From NCBI RefSeq assembly GCF_030503615.1, contig NZ_CP129963.1, forward strand, positions 2,356,001 through 2,420,000: 64,000 nucleotides of DNA, written 5' to 3'. A model generated the notes under the pieces. It saw only the letters and a program-made list of their open reading frames with translations, had not been told where the DNA came from and did no database searches. The DNA comes from Sphingobacterium sp. BN32 (lineage in GTDB: Bacteria; Bacteroidota; Bacteroidia; Sphingobacteriales; Sphingobacteriaceae). Below are positions 33,107 through 41,253 of the stretch, one piece after another (position 1 is the stretch's first letter; every line of letters begins with the position of its first letter). The translations under genes and the position numbers were made by a program.

Positions 33107-33547
33107 ATGGATCAGAAGCTTGAATTTCCCATAGATGACCAAAGTATCATTTACCAATGCATACCTCAGCGTCCGCCTATGGTGATGGTTGATGGCTTGC
33201 TGGATTACCATGTGAACGGTATTTTAGCGACATTTACCGTTGCCCCTGACCATATCTTTGTAAAAAACGAAATCCTTCAGGAAAGCGGATTAATAGAACA
33301 TATGGCGCAATCTGTCGCCTTGCATACTGGTTTTGGTTATTACCTACGTGAGGAACAAGCGCCTATCGGTTATATTGGGAGCATCAGCAATTTGGAGATT
33401 TATCAATGTCCCAAAGTAAATCAGCAAATCAGGTCAGAGGTAACCGTATTGCAGGAATTCTCAGGTGTTACCCTTGTAGAGATAACAAGCAAAGTGGAAC
33501 AGACCATTATTGCGACAGGACAGATGAAGACTGTCGTGGCAAAATAA
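33107..33547 (+). CDS. Hotdog-fold 3-hydroxyacyl-ACP dehydratase (ApeP-like)
   Basis: A 146-residue hotdog protein with IPQRPPMVMVDGLLDY at about 20-35, the ApeP-like motif, and ESGLIEHMAQSVALHTG near 63 with a His in the helix that carries catalytic residues in this group. ApeP partners with the second dehydratase (ApeI-like, at 39710) to dehydrate the hydroxyacyl chain to the trans-enoyl chain of the polyene. Confidence 0.85.
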   Translation: MDQKLEFPIDDQSIIYQCIPQRPPMVMVDGLLDYHVNGILATFTVAPDHIFVKNEILQESGLIEHMAQSVALHTGFGYYLREEQAPIGYIGSISNLEIYQCPKVNQQIRSEVTVLQEFSGVTLVEITSKVEQTIIATGQMKTVVAK

Positions 33548-33579
33548 TTTTCTTCTCAGAAAAAGCTAAATGGATTAGC

Positions 33580-33587
33580 TACTTTTG
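33580..33587 (+). promoter_or_regulatory. Possible internal promoter (-7 element)
   Basis: TACTTTTG matches TAnnTTTG exactly, about 33 bp before the thioesterase ATG at 33620. It has no clear -33 element. Transcription would start near 33594, after the alternative ATG at 33590. Confidence 0.35.
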
Positions 33588-33619
33588 TAATGCATACTGG
33601 CGAGCGCCAATATCAAGCT

Positions 33620-34066
33620 ATGAATAGACGAAAAGAACGATTTAAGACCGATAAGATTTTACAGCATACCGAATACTTCAAAGTTAAGTTTAACGAAACT
33701 GATGCCTTGGGTATTGTATGGCATGGCAACTATATCGGCTATTTCGAAGACGGTAGAGAGGCATTCGGCAGGCATTATGGAATATCCTATAAGGATATTC
33801 AGCAAAACGGATATGCTACCCCTATCGTTAAAGTTCTTAGCGAACATAAAAGGCCGCTTCGCTATGCGGATGATGCCTATATCATAACAACTTATGTCGA
33901 TTGCGCGGCCGCAAAAATGATCTTCAACTTTGAAATCTATAATGCCCAGGATGAGTTAGTATGTACCGGAGAAACCGTTCAGGTATTTACAGATTTTGAA
34001 AACAACCTCATTTTGTCTATCCCTCCTTTTTTAGAAGAATGGAAAAAGAAAGTGGGGATGTTATGA
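33620..34066 (+). CDS. 4HBT-family acyl thioesterase
   Basis: A 148-residue hotdog thioesterase with the family motif ETDALGIVWHGNYIGYFEDG near 27-46; the Asp is the usual catalytic residue. It could release or edit polyene chains on the carrier proteins. ATG 33620 is preferred because homology begins soon after and a possible transcription start lies between it and the upstream ATG at 33590; the choice is not certain. Its stop overlaps the next start as ATGA. Confidence 0.85.
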   Translation: MNRRKERFKTDKILQHTEYFKVKFNETDALGIVWHGNYIGYFEDGREAFGRHYGISYKDIQQNGYATPIVKVLSEHKRPLRYADDAYIITTYVDCAAAKMIFNFEIYNAQDELVCTGETVQVFTDFENNLILSIPPFLEEWKKKVGML

Positions 34067-35178
34067 TACAAGCCTACATTCAAGGATCCAATATCATAAG
34101 TCCGCTGGGCCTTACGACGGATGAAAACTTCGAAGCTGTACGAAATGGAACGACCGGCATTCAGCAGCGTAAGTTGAACGGCATCCTCGAAGAGGTTTTT
34201 GTTTCATCCATTGATGAGGATCAAATTGTTAATTTATTTGATCGTCTCGACTTGCCAAGCGGAGCTTCAAGAATAGAAAAGTTGGCTACTGCAGCCATTT
34301 TCCCCTTAATTGAACACAAAAAATCTTTAGCGAACAGTTTATTAATCATCTCGACTACAAAAGGCAATGTTGAGGCCTTAGCGCAACATAATTCTGATGC
34401 TGCTGATATCCCGACCTTAGCGAAAAATATTGCAAGCTATTTTGGTTTCGAAAAGGAGCCTATGGTTGTGAGCAACGCCTGTGTTTCGGGCTTAATGGCT
34501 ATTTCGATAGCCAAACGCTATTTACAAATGGGGCTATTTGATGATGTGTATGTTGTTGCGTTTGACGAGGTTTCCGCTTTTGTACAATCAGGGTTCAATT
34601 CTTTTCAAGCAGTAAGTTCGGAGGCCTGTCGGCCGTATGACCAAAAGAGGGCTGGTGTTACTTTAGGTGAGGCGGCCGTTGCCTGTTACATTTCGACAGA
34701 AAAGCGAGCAGATAGCATAAGAATTGCAGGAGATGCGAATATAAACGATGCGAACCATATTTCGGGACCTTCCAGAACCGGCGAAGGTTTATTTCTAAGC
34801 ATTCAGAAAGCCTTGGAAGAGGCGAAATTTACCGCTGAAAATATGGATTATATCGTGGGACATGGCACCGCAACGATCTATAATGATGAAATGGAAGCCA
34901 TAGCGTTCAATCGCGCGGGCTTGTCCACCGTTCCGCTCGCGAGCTATAAAGGGAATTATGGGCATACGTTAGGTGCTTCAGGGCTTTTGGAATGTGTGCT
35001 TTTAGTAGAATGCATGCGAAGAAATGTTTTATTACCCAGCAAAGGATTTGAAGAATTGGGCACCTCACAATCTATAGAAGTTTTGAAAACTGAACGTAAG
35101 GGTACTATTCAGGTCGCTTTAAAGACGGCTTCCGGATTTGGAGGAACAAATACGGCCTTAGTGCTCTCAAAAGATTAA
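34063..35178 (+). CDS. Beta-ketoacyl synthase 2 (complete active site)
   Basis: A 371-residue ketosynthase shorter than the FabF norm: nucleophile Cys140 in VVSNACVSGLMAIS, His in VGHGTATIYNDE and His in GNYGHTLGASGLLE. The catalytic triad is complete. ATG 34063 overlaps the thioesterase stop (ATGA), which supports coupling and decides against the upstream ATG at 34039. With KS 3 and two degenerate partners it forms the chain-extension set. Confidence 0.9.
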   Translation: MIQAYIQGSNIISPLGLTTDENFEAVRNGTTGIQQRKLNGILEEVFVSSIDEDQIVNLFDRLDLPSGASRIEKLATAAIFPLIEHKKSLANSLLIISTTKGNVEALAQHNSDAADIPTLAKNIASYFGFEKEPMVVSNACVSGLMAISIAKRYLQMGLFDDVYVVAFDEVSAFVQSGFNSFQAVSSEACRPYDQKRAGVTLGEAAVACYISTEKRADSIRIAGDANINDANHISGPSRTGEGLFLSIQKALEEAKFTAENMDYIVGHGTATIYNDEMEAIAFNRAGLSTVPLASYKGNYGHTLGASGLLECVLLVECMRRNVLLPSKGFEELGTSQSIEVLKTERKGTIQVALKTASGFGGTNTALVLSKD

Positions 35179-35180
35179 GG

Positions 35181-35774
35181 ATGCAGAAAATCAGTCAACA
35201 TATAGCTATCCGCAATAACAGGGTTCTTTGGAACGACAATGTCTTTTTCGAGGGACAGCAGACAGATTTTAAGGACTTCGCGAAAGAACTTTATCAGCGC
35301 TTAGGGATTAATTATCCGAAGTTTTACAAGATGGATAATTTATGTAAATTAGCCTTCTTAGCATCTGAAATAGCATTAAAAGACATTCAAGAAAAGGATA
35401 TTGCATTAATATTCAGCAATAAGGAAGGCAGCTTAGACTCCGATATGCAACATCAGAAGCTGATCAGCGACGTAGATAGCTTCTACCCTAGCCCGGCGGT
35501 GTTCGTTTATACACTTCCGAACATCAGTATCGGAGAAGTAAGTATTCGACATCAGTTGAAATCGGAAAGCATGTTTTTGCTTGCCGACAGTTATCAATCG
35601 GACTACATCGCACCGTACTGCGAGCTGTTGATCAATAGCGGCAAAGCCAAGAAAGTGCTTTGCGGATGGTTAAAGATGATAAATGGAGACTATCAGGCCA
35701 ACTTCTATTTGGTTGAACTTGAGGGAATCTTAGAACATAACATAGAAAACATAGATCAGATTATAAATAAATAA
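35181..35774 (+). CDS. Small ketosynthase-fold remnant protein
   Basis: A 197-residue protein that matches only the N-terminal half of the thiolase/ketosynthase fold: CKLAFLASEIALKDIQEKDI then IALIFSNKEGSLDSD near 75, and SPAVFVYTLPNISIGEVSIR near 110. The place of the catalytic Cys region has no Cys nucleophile. The reading frame is intact and tightly packed in the operon, so it is a conserved accessory or structural subunit rather than decay. Similar small proteins occur in flexirubin-type clusters. Exact role unknown. Confidence 0.75.
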   Translation: MQKISQHIAIRNNRVLWNDNVFFEGQQTDFKDFAKELYQRLGINYPKFYKMDNLCKLAFLASEIALKDIQEKDIALIFSNKEGSLDSDMQHQKLISDVDSFYPSPAVFVYTLPNISIGEVSIRHQLKSESMFLLADSYQSDYIAPYCELLINSGKAKKVLCGWLKMINGDYQANFYLVELEGILEHNIENIDQIINK

Positions 35775-35779
35775 TAATA

Positions 35780-36037
35780 ATGACGGAATTAAAGGATCTG
35801 TTAAAACAACAGATAATTGAGGTGTTAAATCTGGAAGATATTAGTGTGGCGGACATTCAAGATGACGACGCCTTATTCGGAGACGGGCTTGGCTTAGACT
35901 CCATAGACGCGCTAGAACTAATCGTACTCTTAGATAAGCAATATGGTATCAAGCTTGCTGATCCTAAGCAAGGTAAGGAGATCTTTGCCTCGATCAATAC
36001 GCTTGCTGCTTTCGTAGAACAAAACCGCACGAAATAA
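35780..36037 (+). CDS. Acyl carrier protein 2
   Basis: An 85-residue ACP with phosphopantetheine Ser41 in GLGLDSIDALELIVLLDKQY. The sequence differs clearly from ACP 1 and is closer to the ApeF type. It begins 6 bp after the preceding gene and is followed 6 bp later by KS 3. Confidence 0.92.
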   Translation: MTELKDLLKQQIIEVLNLEDISVADIQDDDALFGDGLGLDSIDALELIVLLDKQYGIKLADPKQGKEIFASINTLAAFVEQNRTK

Positions 36038-36042
36038 TAAGA

Positions 36043-37236
36043 ATGCCGATCGGAGTCGCTGTAACGGGAATGGGAATTGTTTCGTCGATAGGTCTTTCTG
36101 TCGATGAGAACTTCCAATCGTTGATGGACAGGCGAACCGGCATCTCTTATTTAGAGAACTTTCATTCGAAACATGCCGCTCATATTAAGGTTGGAGAAAT
36201 AAAAGTTAGCAATGAGGAATTTCAGGAGCGTTTAAATCTCCCAATCGATCTTAGTTTTACAAGAACCAGTCTACTAGGTGCCTATGCGGCAAAACAGGCT
36301 ATAGTGGATGCGGGGATATCAGAGATAAATTCGGTCAGAACAGGTCTAATATCCGCAACAAGTGTAGCCGGCATGGACACAACTGAAAAATACTTTAAAG
36401 ACTTTCAGGAACAACCTGCCCTGCAGAAATTCATCAACAGCCATAACGTTGGTGATAGCACAAACAAAATCGCCGATTACTTGGGAATCCGGGGAATGGT
36501 CAGTGGGATATCCACAGCTTGTTCTTCCGCTGCAAATGCGATTATGTTAGGTTCATCACTGATTGAAACCGGTCGGCTAGACCGCGTAATCGTCGGTGGA
36601 ACGGATGCACTGAGTAAATTTACAATCAACGGTTTTAATAGTTTGATGATCCTTTCGGACAGAGATAATGCCCCTTTTGATCAAAATCGTAAAGGTTTAA
36701 ATCTCGGAGAGGCAGCGGCATATTTGGTTCTGGAATCCGAAGATCAAGTACAAAAAGAAAATAAGCAGGTATTAGCTTTCCTCAGTGGTTATGGCAATGC
36801 AAATGATGCTTACCATCAAACGGCTTCTTCCGAAACGGGCGAAGGTGCATACCTAGCTATCCTGAAAGCGTTGAAGAAAGCAAGCTTACAGCCAAAGGAC
36901 ATTGATTATATTAATGTTCATGGTACTGCTACTACTAATAACGACCTTTCAGAAGGAAGAGCATTGCAAAGGATATTTGAATCAGTTCCGGATTTTAGTT
37001 CTACAAAATCTTTTACCGGTCATACCTTAGCGGCAGCAGCAGCGATTGAGGCTGTATACAGCATACTGGCGCTGCGAGCAAACGTCGTTTTCCCGACGCT
37101 GAACTTTCAAACAAAGATAGAAGAATTTGATCTAGTGCCTGCAACAGAGCTTATTCACAAAGAGATCCATCACGTTCTATCTAACTCCTTCGGCTTTGGC
37201 GGAAACTGTTCAACACTCATCTTCTCAAAGAGTTAA
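36043..37236 (+). CDS. Beta-ketoacyl synthase 3 (ApeO-like, complete active site)
   Basis: A 397-residue FabF-like ketosynthase with nucleophile Cys160 in ISTACSSAANAIMLG, His in NVHGTATTNND and His in STKSFTGHTLAAAAAIEA, plus SFGFGGN near the end. It lies directly before the degenerate ketosynthase-like gene, the arrangement of the ApeO/ApeC (KS/chain-length factor) heterodimer in aryl-polyene clusters. It is the likely main elongating enzyme. Confidence 0.93.
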   Translation: MPIGVAVTGMGIVSSIGLSVDENFQSLMDRRTGISYLENFHSKHAAHIKVGEIKVSNEEFQERLNLPIDLSFTRTSLLGAYAAKQAIVDAGISEINSVRTGLISATSVAGMDTTEKYFKDFQEQPALQKFINSHNVGDSTNKIADYLGIRGMVSGISTACSSAANAIMLGSSLIETGRLDRVIVGGTDALSKFTINGFNSLMILSDRDNAPFDQNRKGLNLGEAAAYLVLESEDQVQKENKQVLAFLSGYGNANDAYHQTASSETGEGAYLAILKALKKASLQPKDIDYINVHGTATTNNDLSEGRALQRIFESVPDFSSTKSFTGHTLAAAAAIEAVYSILALRANVVFPTLNFQTKIEEFDLVPATELIHKEIHHVLSNSFGFGGNCSTLIFSKS

Positions 37237-37238
37237 CA

Positions 37239-38285
37239 ATGAAATGTTATATTAACGGTTTAGGATCAGTAGGCATACAGTCATTAGATTTTAATGTGCG
37301 GAATGATGAGCCATGTGTCCTTAAGCCCACAAACAAAGCGATACATCCCTCCTACAAGGAACTGATTCCCGCTGCAGCATTAAGGCGAATGTCGACATCT
37401 GTAAAGATGGGGATTTACGCCTCGCATCAAGCCATGCAGGATGCTCAGGTGGAAAACTTGGATGCCATTATCACAGGCACCGGCCTAGGATGCCTTCAAG
37501 ACTCTGAGAAATTCTTAGAGGCCATGATTGAAAATGATGAAGAATATCTTACACCGACTTCCTTTATACAATCGACACATAATACCGTCGCGGCACAGAT
37601 TGCATTGCAATTAGGCTGTAAAGCCTATAACTTTACTTATGTAAATGGAGCGAACTCTTTCGAAGCGGCCCTGTTGGATGCCATGATTCAGATAACAAGC
37701 TGCAATGCCGACTCGGCGCTTGTAGGTGGTATTGATGAGACCTCAACTCAATTTGATCGCTTATTCCAGCTTTCCGGGTTATATAAGGCACACGATACAT
37801 CGATAGATTTCAGAAACCCCAGCAGTCCCGGCGCATGTTTAGCTGAGGGTGCTAACTTTTTCGTCCTATCGAATAAAAGAAATAAGGAATCCTATGCTCG
37901 ATTGATTGATGTGCATTATTTCAATCGACCTCAGCAAACCATTCAATTGGAAGTTGAAGGATTTCTAAAAAGGAATAAGCTCAACTTAAATGAGATAGAC
38001 CTTGTTTTTCTTGGCTATAATGCAGACAGTCAAGACCAAAGGCACTTTGAAGAATATGCATCGCTATTTCCGGAAATCGCGCATGCCTATTACCAGCATC
38101 TATCGGGTACCTTCTTTACGTCATCGGCATATGGCTTAAAACTCGCTGCTGAAGTCCTAAAAAATCAGGAAGCACCAACCAATATCATCTACAATGATAT
38201 TAAACCTAAGCAGCTTGAAACAATCTTATTAATAAATCAATCGCGAGGAGTTGATCATAGCTTAGTGCTTATTCAATCATGTTAA
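37239..38285 (+). CDS. Degenerate ketosynthase, chain-length-factor-like
   Basis: A 348-residue ketosynthase fold: VKMGIYASHQAMQDAQ, FIQSTHNTVAAQIALQLGCK, then YVNGANSFEAALLDA. The nucleophile Cys position is lost (NGAN where an active enzyme has xACAS). The segment YYQHLSGTFFTSSAYGLKL keeps the second His region. This is the expected pattern of a chain-length factor partner (ApeC role) for KS 3. Its end overlaps the deacetylase start by 7 bp. Confidence 0.85.
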   Translation: MKCYINGLGSVGIQSLDFNVRNDEPCVLKPTNKAIHPSYKELIPAAALRRMSTSVKMGIYASHQAMQDAQVENLDAIITGTGLGCLQDSEKFLEAMIENDEEYLTPTSFIQSTHNTVAAQIALQLGCKAYNFTYVNGANSFEAALLDAMIQITSCNADSALVGGIDETSTQFDRLFQLSGLYKAHDTSIDFRNPSSPGACLAEGANFFVLSNKRNKESYARLIDVHYFNRPQQTIQLEVEGFLKRNKLNLNEIDLVFLGYNADSQDQRHFEEYASLFPEIAHAYYQHLSGTFFTSSAYGLKLAAEVLKNQEAPTNIIYNDIKPKQLETILLINQSRGVDHSLVLIQSC

Positions 38286-39052
38286 AACATCAGTACATTC
38301 GAATAATCATTGTCATTGCTAGTTTCGTTGCTGCAATTGGCTACTTATATGATTATTGGAGCATATACTGGTTTGTACTTATTGCGTTGATCGGGTTAGG
38401 ATTAACCGCATGGGGAGTTTTTGATATTCGTTTAGGGTATTTCGGGAAAACTCACTTCAAAGCGAACAGAAAAAGCGCAAAAGAAGTCTCTCTGACATTC
38501 GACGATGGCCCCTGCCCTTATACCAATCAGGTGCTTGATTTACTGGATCAATACGACATGAAAGCTACTTTCTTTTGCATTGGTCAGCAGGTATTAAAGT
38601 ATCCTGAGATTGCAAACAAAATTATAGAAAGCGGACATAGCATAGGAAATCACAGCTTTACGCATCGAAAAGATATTGCTTTCTCTAATGTAGGAGAAAT
38701 GATAACTGAGATTCAGCTCGCTGATGAGGCTTTAGCAAAAGCTACCAAGTACACAACGCCGATGTATCGCCCTCCCTTCGGAGTGACTAATCCGAATGTA
38801 ATTAAAGCCTGCAAAGCGAGCAACAAACAGATTATTGGATGGAGTATTCGCTCGCTCGATACGGTGATCAAAGATGAAAAAAGAATACTGAACCGCATCG
38901 TACCGCGTTTAAAGGCTGGTGATATTGTGCTTCTGCATGATACCTCGGAGCGTACTGTTCGTGTGCTGGAACAGTTGTTGATTAAAATGAAGGAGATGAA
39001 TTTACAATCTATACCAGTGGATAGATTACTAAAAATAGAAAGAAATGGGTAA
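38279..39052 (+). CDS. Polysaccharide deacetylase (NodB domain), membrane-anchored
   Basis: A 257-residue protein with two N-terminal membrane segments, then a NodB domain: VSLTFDDGPCPYTNQVLDLL (Asp pair), HSIGNHSFTH (metal His pair), MYRPPFG and DIVLLHDTSE. It removes acetyl groups from a carbohydrate in family precedent. Overlaps on both sides place it inside the pigment operon, so the final product may carry a sugar. The substrate is not known. Confidence 0.9.
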   Translation: MLKHQYIRIIIVIASFVAAIGYLYDYWSIYWFVLIALIGLGLTAWGVFDIRLGYFGKTHFKANRKSAKEVSLTFDDGPCPYTNQVLDLLDQYDMKATFFCIGQQVLKYPEIANKIIESGHSIGNHSFTHRKDIAFSNVGEMITEIQLADEALAKATKYTTPMYRPPFGVTNPNVIKACKASNKQIIGWSIRSLDTVIKDEKRILNRIVPRLKAGDIVLLHDTSERTVRVLEQLLIKMKEMNLQSIPVDRLLKIERNG

Positions 39053-39677
39053 GTTGAAAGGACTATTTATTATATCATTCTTGTTGACCACAGTTTCGAG
39101 TTTTGCTCAAACAAAGATGAGCACTGCAGAGGCTGCAACCTTCAAGAGCAATGTAGAGAAGCAATCGCAAAAGATTACAAGTATCACCGCTAATTTCGAA
39201 GCCAGTAAATATGTTTCTGTGCTCAAGAACCCGGTGAATTCTACAGGTATTTTCAGACTGAAGGGTAAAAAGCTACTTTGGCGCTATGATGCCCCACAGC
39301 AGAATGCGATGCTTTTTGATCAGGATAAACTTTACATGAAAGATGAAAAGGGCAAGAAATCGACCATAGACTTAAACAAGAACCGCAGGTTTCGTCAATT
39401 GCAAAGCTTAATGACGGAGACGAATACCGGCAATGTCTTCGATGAAACGAACTTCAACATCAACTATTTGAAGAATGGAACAGAGAAGCTAGCAATCTTA
39501 ACACCCAAGAACAAAGACATGGCAAGGTTTATTAAGCAGGTGGAGCTAACCTTTAACAATAATGAATATACCGTATCTGAAATCAAGATTGTAGAGAAAT
39601 CGAATGATTATACACTATTCAAGCTTAAAAACAAGAAATTTAACAGCAGTATTAGCGATAGCGAGTTTAAATTGTAA
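39045..39677 (+). CDS. LolA-like outer-membrane carrier protein
   Basis: A 210-residue periplasmic protein with a signal peptide (GLFIISFLLTTVSSFAQ) and a LolA-like beta-sheet domain: ITSITANFEASKYVSV, STGIFRLKGKKLLWRYDAPQ and LYMKDEKGKKSTIDL. Aryl-polyene clusters carry such proteins, thought to move the hydrophobic product across the periplasm. It overlaps the preceding gene by 8 bp. Confidence 0.88.
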   Translation: MGKLKGLFIISFLLTTVSSFAQTKMSTAEAATFKSNVEKQSQKITSITANFEASKYVSVLKNPVNSTGIFRLKGKKLLWRYDAPQQNAMLFDQDKLYMKDEKGKKSTIDLNKNRRFRQLQSLMTETNTGNVFDETNFNINYLKNGTEKLAILTPKNKDMARFIKQVELTFNNNEYTVSEIKIVEKSNDYTLFKLKNKKFNSSISDSEFKL

Positions 39678-39709
39678 TTTTGTCTACCGACTAAAAACAT
39701 TTGACATAT

Positions 39710-40072
39710 ATGCTGATCCCTGATTTTTATACCGTATTGCAAAGCAATCTCACTGAGACGCAAGTCGATGCTCAGATAAAACTGAACGCACAGCACCCGA
39801 TCTTTCAGGGACACTTCCCTGATAACCCGGTAACACCAGGTGTCTGTATGTTGCAGATATGCAAGGAATTAACCGAGACTGCTACTAATAAGTCACTAAA
39901 GATCAGTTCTTGCAAAAATGTGAAATTCACGGCATTAATCAATCCTTTCACAGATCCGGAGCTACAGATAAATTTAGCCATTAAATCGGAATCGTCCTCA
40001 TACAAAATCAGCGGCACAGCCTATTTCGGTGATACGCTAGCGATCAAGATATCAGCGTTATTAACGGCTTAA
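39710..40072 (+). CDS. FabZ-like hotdog dehydratase (ApeI-like)
   Basis: A 120-residue hotdog protein with the FabZ motif HPIFQGHFPDNPVTPGVCML near 28-47, where the His is catalytic. It is the likely partner of the ApeP-like dehydratase at 33107. ATG 39710 is preferred over the in-frame TTG at 39701. The glycosyltransferase gene starts 2 bp after its stop. Confidence 0.87.
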   Translation: MLIPDFYTVLQSNLTETQVDAQIKLNAQHPIFQGHFPDNPVTPGVCMLQICKELTETATNKSLKISSCKNVKFTALINPFTDPELQINLAIKSESSSYKISGTAYFGDTLAIKISALLTA

Positions 40073-40074
40073 TT

Positions 40075-41253
40075 ATGTTGGAAAGCTTGGCCATTAATCA
40101 ACGTGTTTGTGTCATTATTCCGACCTACAACAACGCTAAGACGCTGCAAAGGGTCGTCGATGCTGTATTGCAGTATATTACAGATGTATATGTCGTTAAT
40201 GATGGCAGTACAGATGCTACGGCGAATATCCTCTCCCAATATGATCAAATCGTAATCATCAATCAACCCGAGAACCGAGGAAAAGGCAAGGCCCTACAGG
40301 CAGGCTTTAAGCGCGCTCTGGAAGATGGTTTTGATTACGCAATAACGATCGATTCTGACGGCCAGCATTATCCAGATGATATCCCTGTATTTCTTGAAGA
40401 ACTGTCTAAACACAGCGAGCCGGTCCTACTGATCGGAAACCGCGACATGCAACAAGCCGGTATCCCCGGAAAAAGCAGTTTTGGAAACCGTTTCTCGAAC
40501 TTCTGGTTCTGGTTTGAAACAGGAATCCGATTGGAAGATACTCAATCCGGATATCGTATGTATCCGCTCAAGCATCTTCCGAAAAAGCTTTATACCAACA
40601 AGTTCGAATTCGAAATAGAAATTATCGTTCGAACAGCTTGGAACGATGTATTGGTAAAAAATATCCCTGTAAAAGTACTTTACGACCCTGCCGAGCGGGT
40701 TTCTCACTTTAGGCCCTTCCAGGATTTCACCAGGATCTCCATCCTCAATACGGTACTCGTAGTAATCACTTTACTTTATATCAAACCACGTAATTTCTTT
40801 CGAAAGCTAAAAAAAAAAAGCTTTAGCAAATTCTTAAAGGAAGATATCCTGCAAACCCAGGACAGCAATGAAGTCAAAGCCATGTCGCTTGCGATGGGTG
40901 TATTCATTGGGATCATCCCGGCTTGGGGCTTTCAAACTGTCCTCTGTATCAGTATTGCGGTTGCCTTACGATGGAACAAGGCTTTAGCATTTCTAGGCTC
41001 CAACATTAGTATTCCGCCATTTATTCCGGTCATCGTGTTTCTAGCCCTGCAGATTGGCGGCTTCCTAGTTCCCTCAGACCAGCCTATTCATCTTGATTTC
41101 GACCATATCAATATGGAGGCTATCAAAATTCATCTGTTACAATATGTGCTCGGGAGCTTTCTTTTAGCTATTTTTGCTTCCATCAGCATAGGCTTGATAT
41201 TTTACTTGATCCTTAAATCCGCCAGCAGGAAAGCAAAGAAGCATGTCGAATAG
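40075..41253 (+). CDS. Family 2 glycosyltransferase with C-terminal DUF2062 membrane domain
   Basis: A 392-residue two-domain protein. Residues 1 to about 245 are a GT2 enzyme: VCVIIPTYNNAKTLQRVVDA, VVNDGSTDATA, ENRGKGKALQAGF and the DxD-type TIDSDGQHYPDD. The rest is a DUF2062 domain of about four membrane segments (MGVFIGIIPAWGFQTVLCIS). It could add a sugar to a lipid acceptor of the pigment. It overlaps the exporter gene by 11 bp. Confidence 0.9.
   Translation: MLESLAINQRVCVIIPTYNNAKTLQRVVDAVLQYITDVYVVNDGSTDATANILSQYDQIVIINQPENRGKGKALQAGFKRALEDGFDYAITIDSDGQHYPDDIPVFLEELSKHSEPVLLIGNRDMQQAGIPGKSSFGNRFSNFWFWFETGIRLEDTQSGYRMYPLKHLPKKLYTNKFEFEIEIIVRTAWNDVLVKNIPVKVLYDPAERVSHFRPFQDFTRISILNTVLVVITLLYIKPRNFFRKLKKKSFSKFLKEDILQTQDSNEVKAMSLAMGVFIGIIPAWGFQTVLCISIAVALRWNKALAFLGSNISIPPFIPVIVFLALQIGGFLVPSDQPIHLDFDHINMEAIKIHLLQYVLGSFLLAIFASISIGLIFYLILKSASRKAKKHVE

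Noticed and set aside
39701-39706. TTGACA as a sigma-70 -35 box before the ApeI-like gene
   Set aside because: Bacteroidota promoters do not use this box, no -7 element follows, and the gene is deep in a packed operon.
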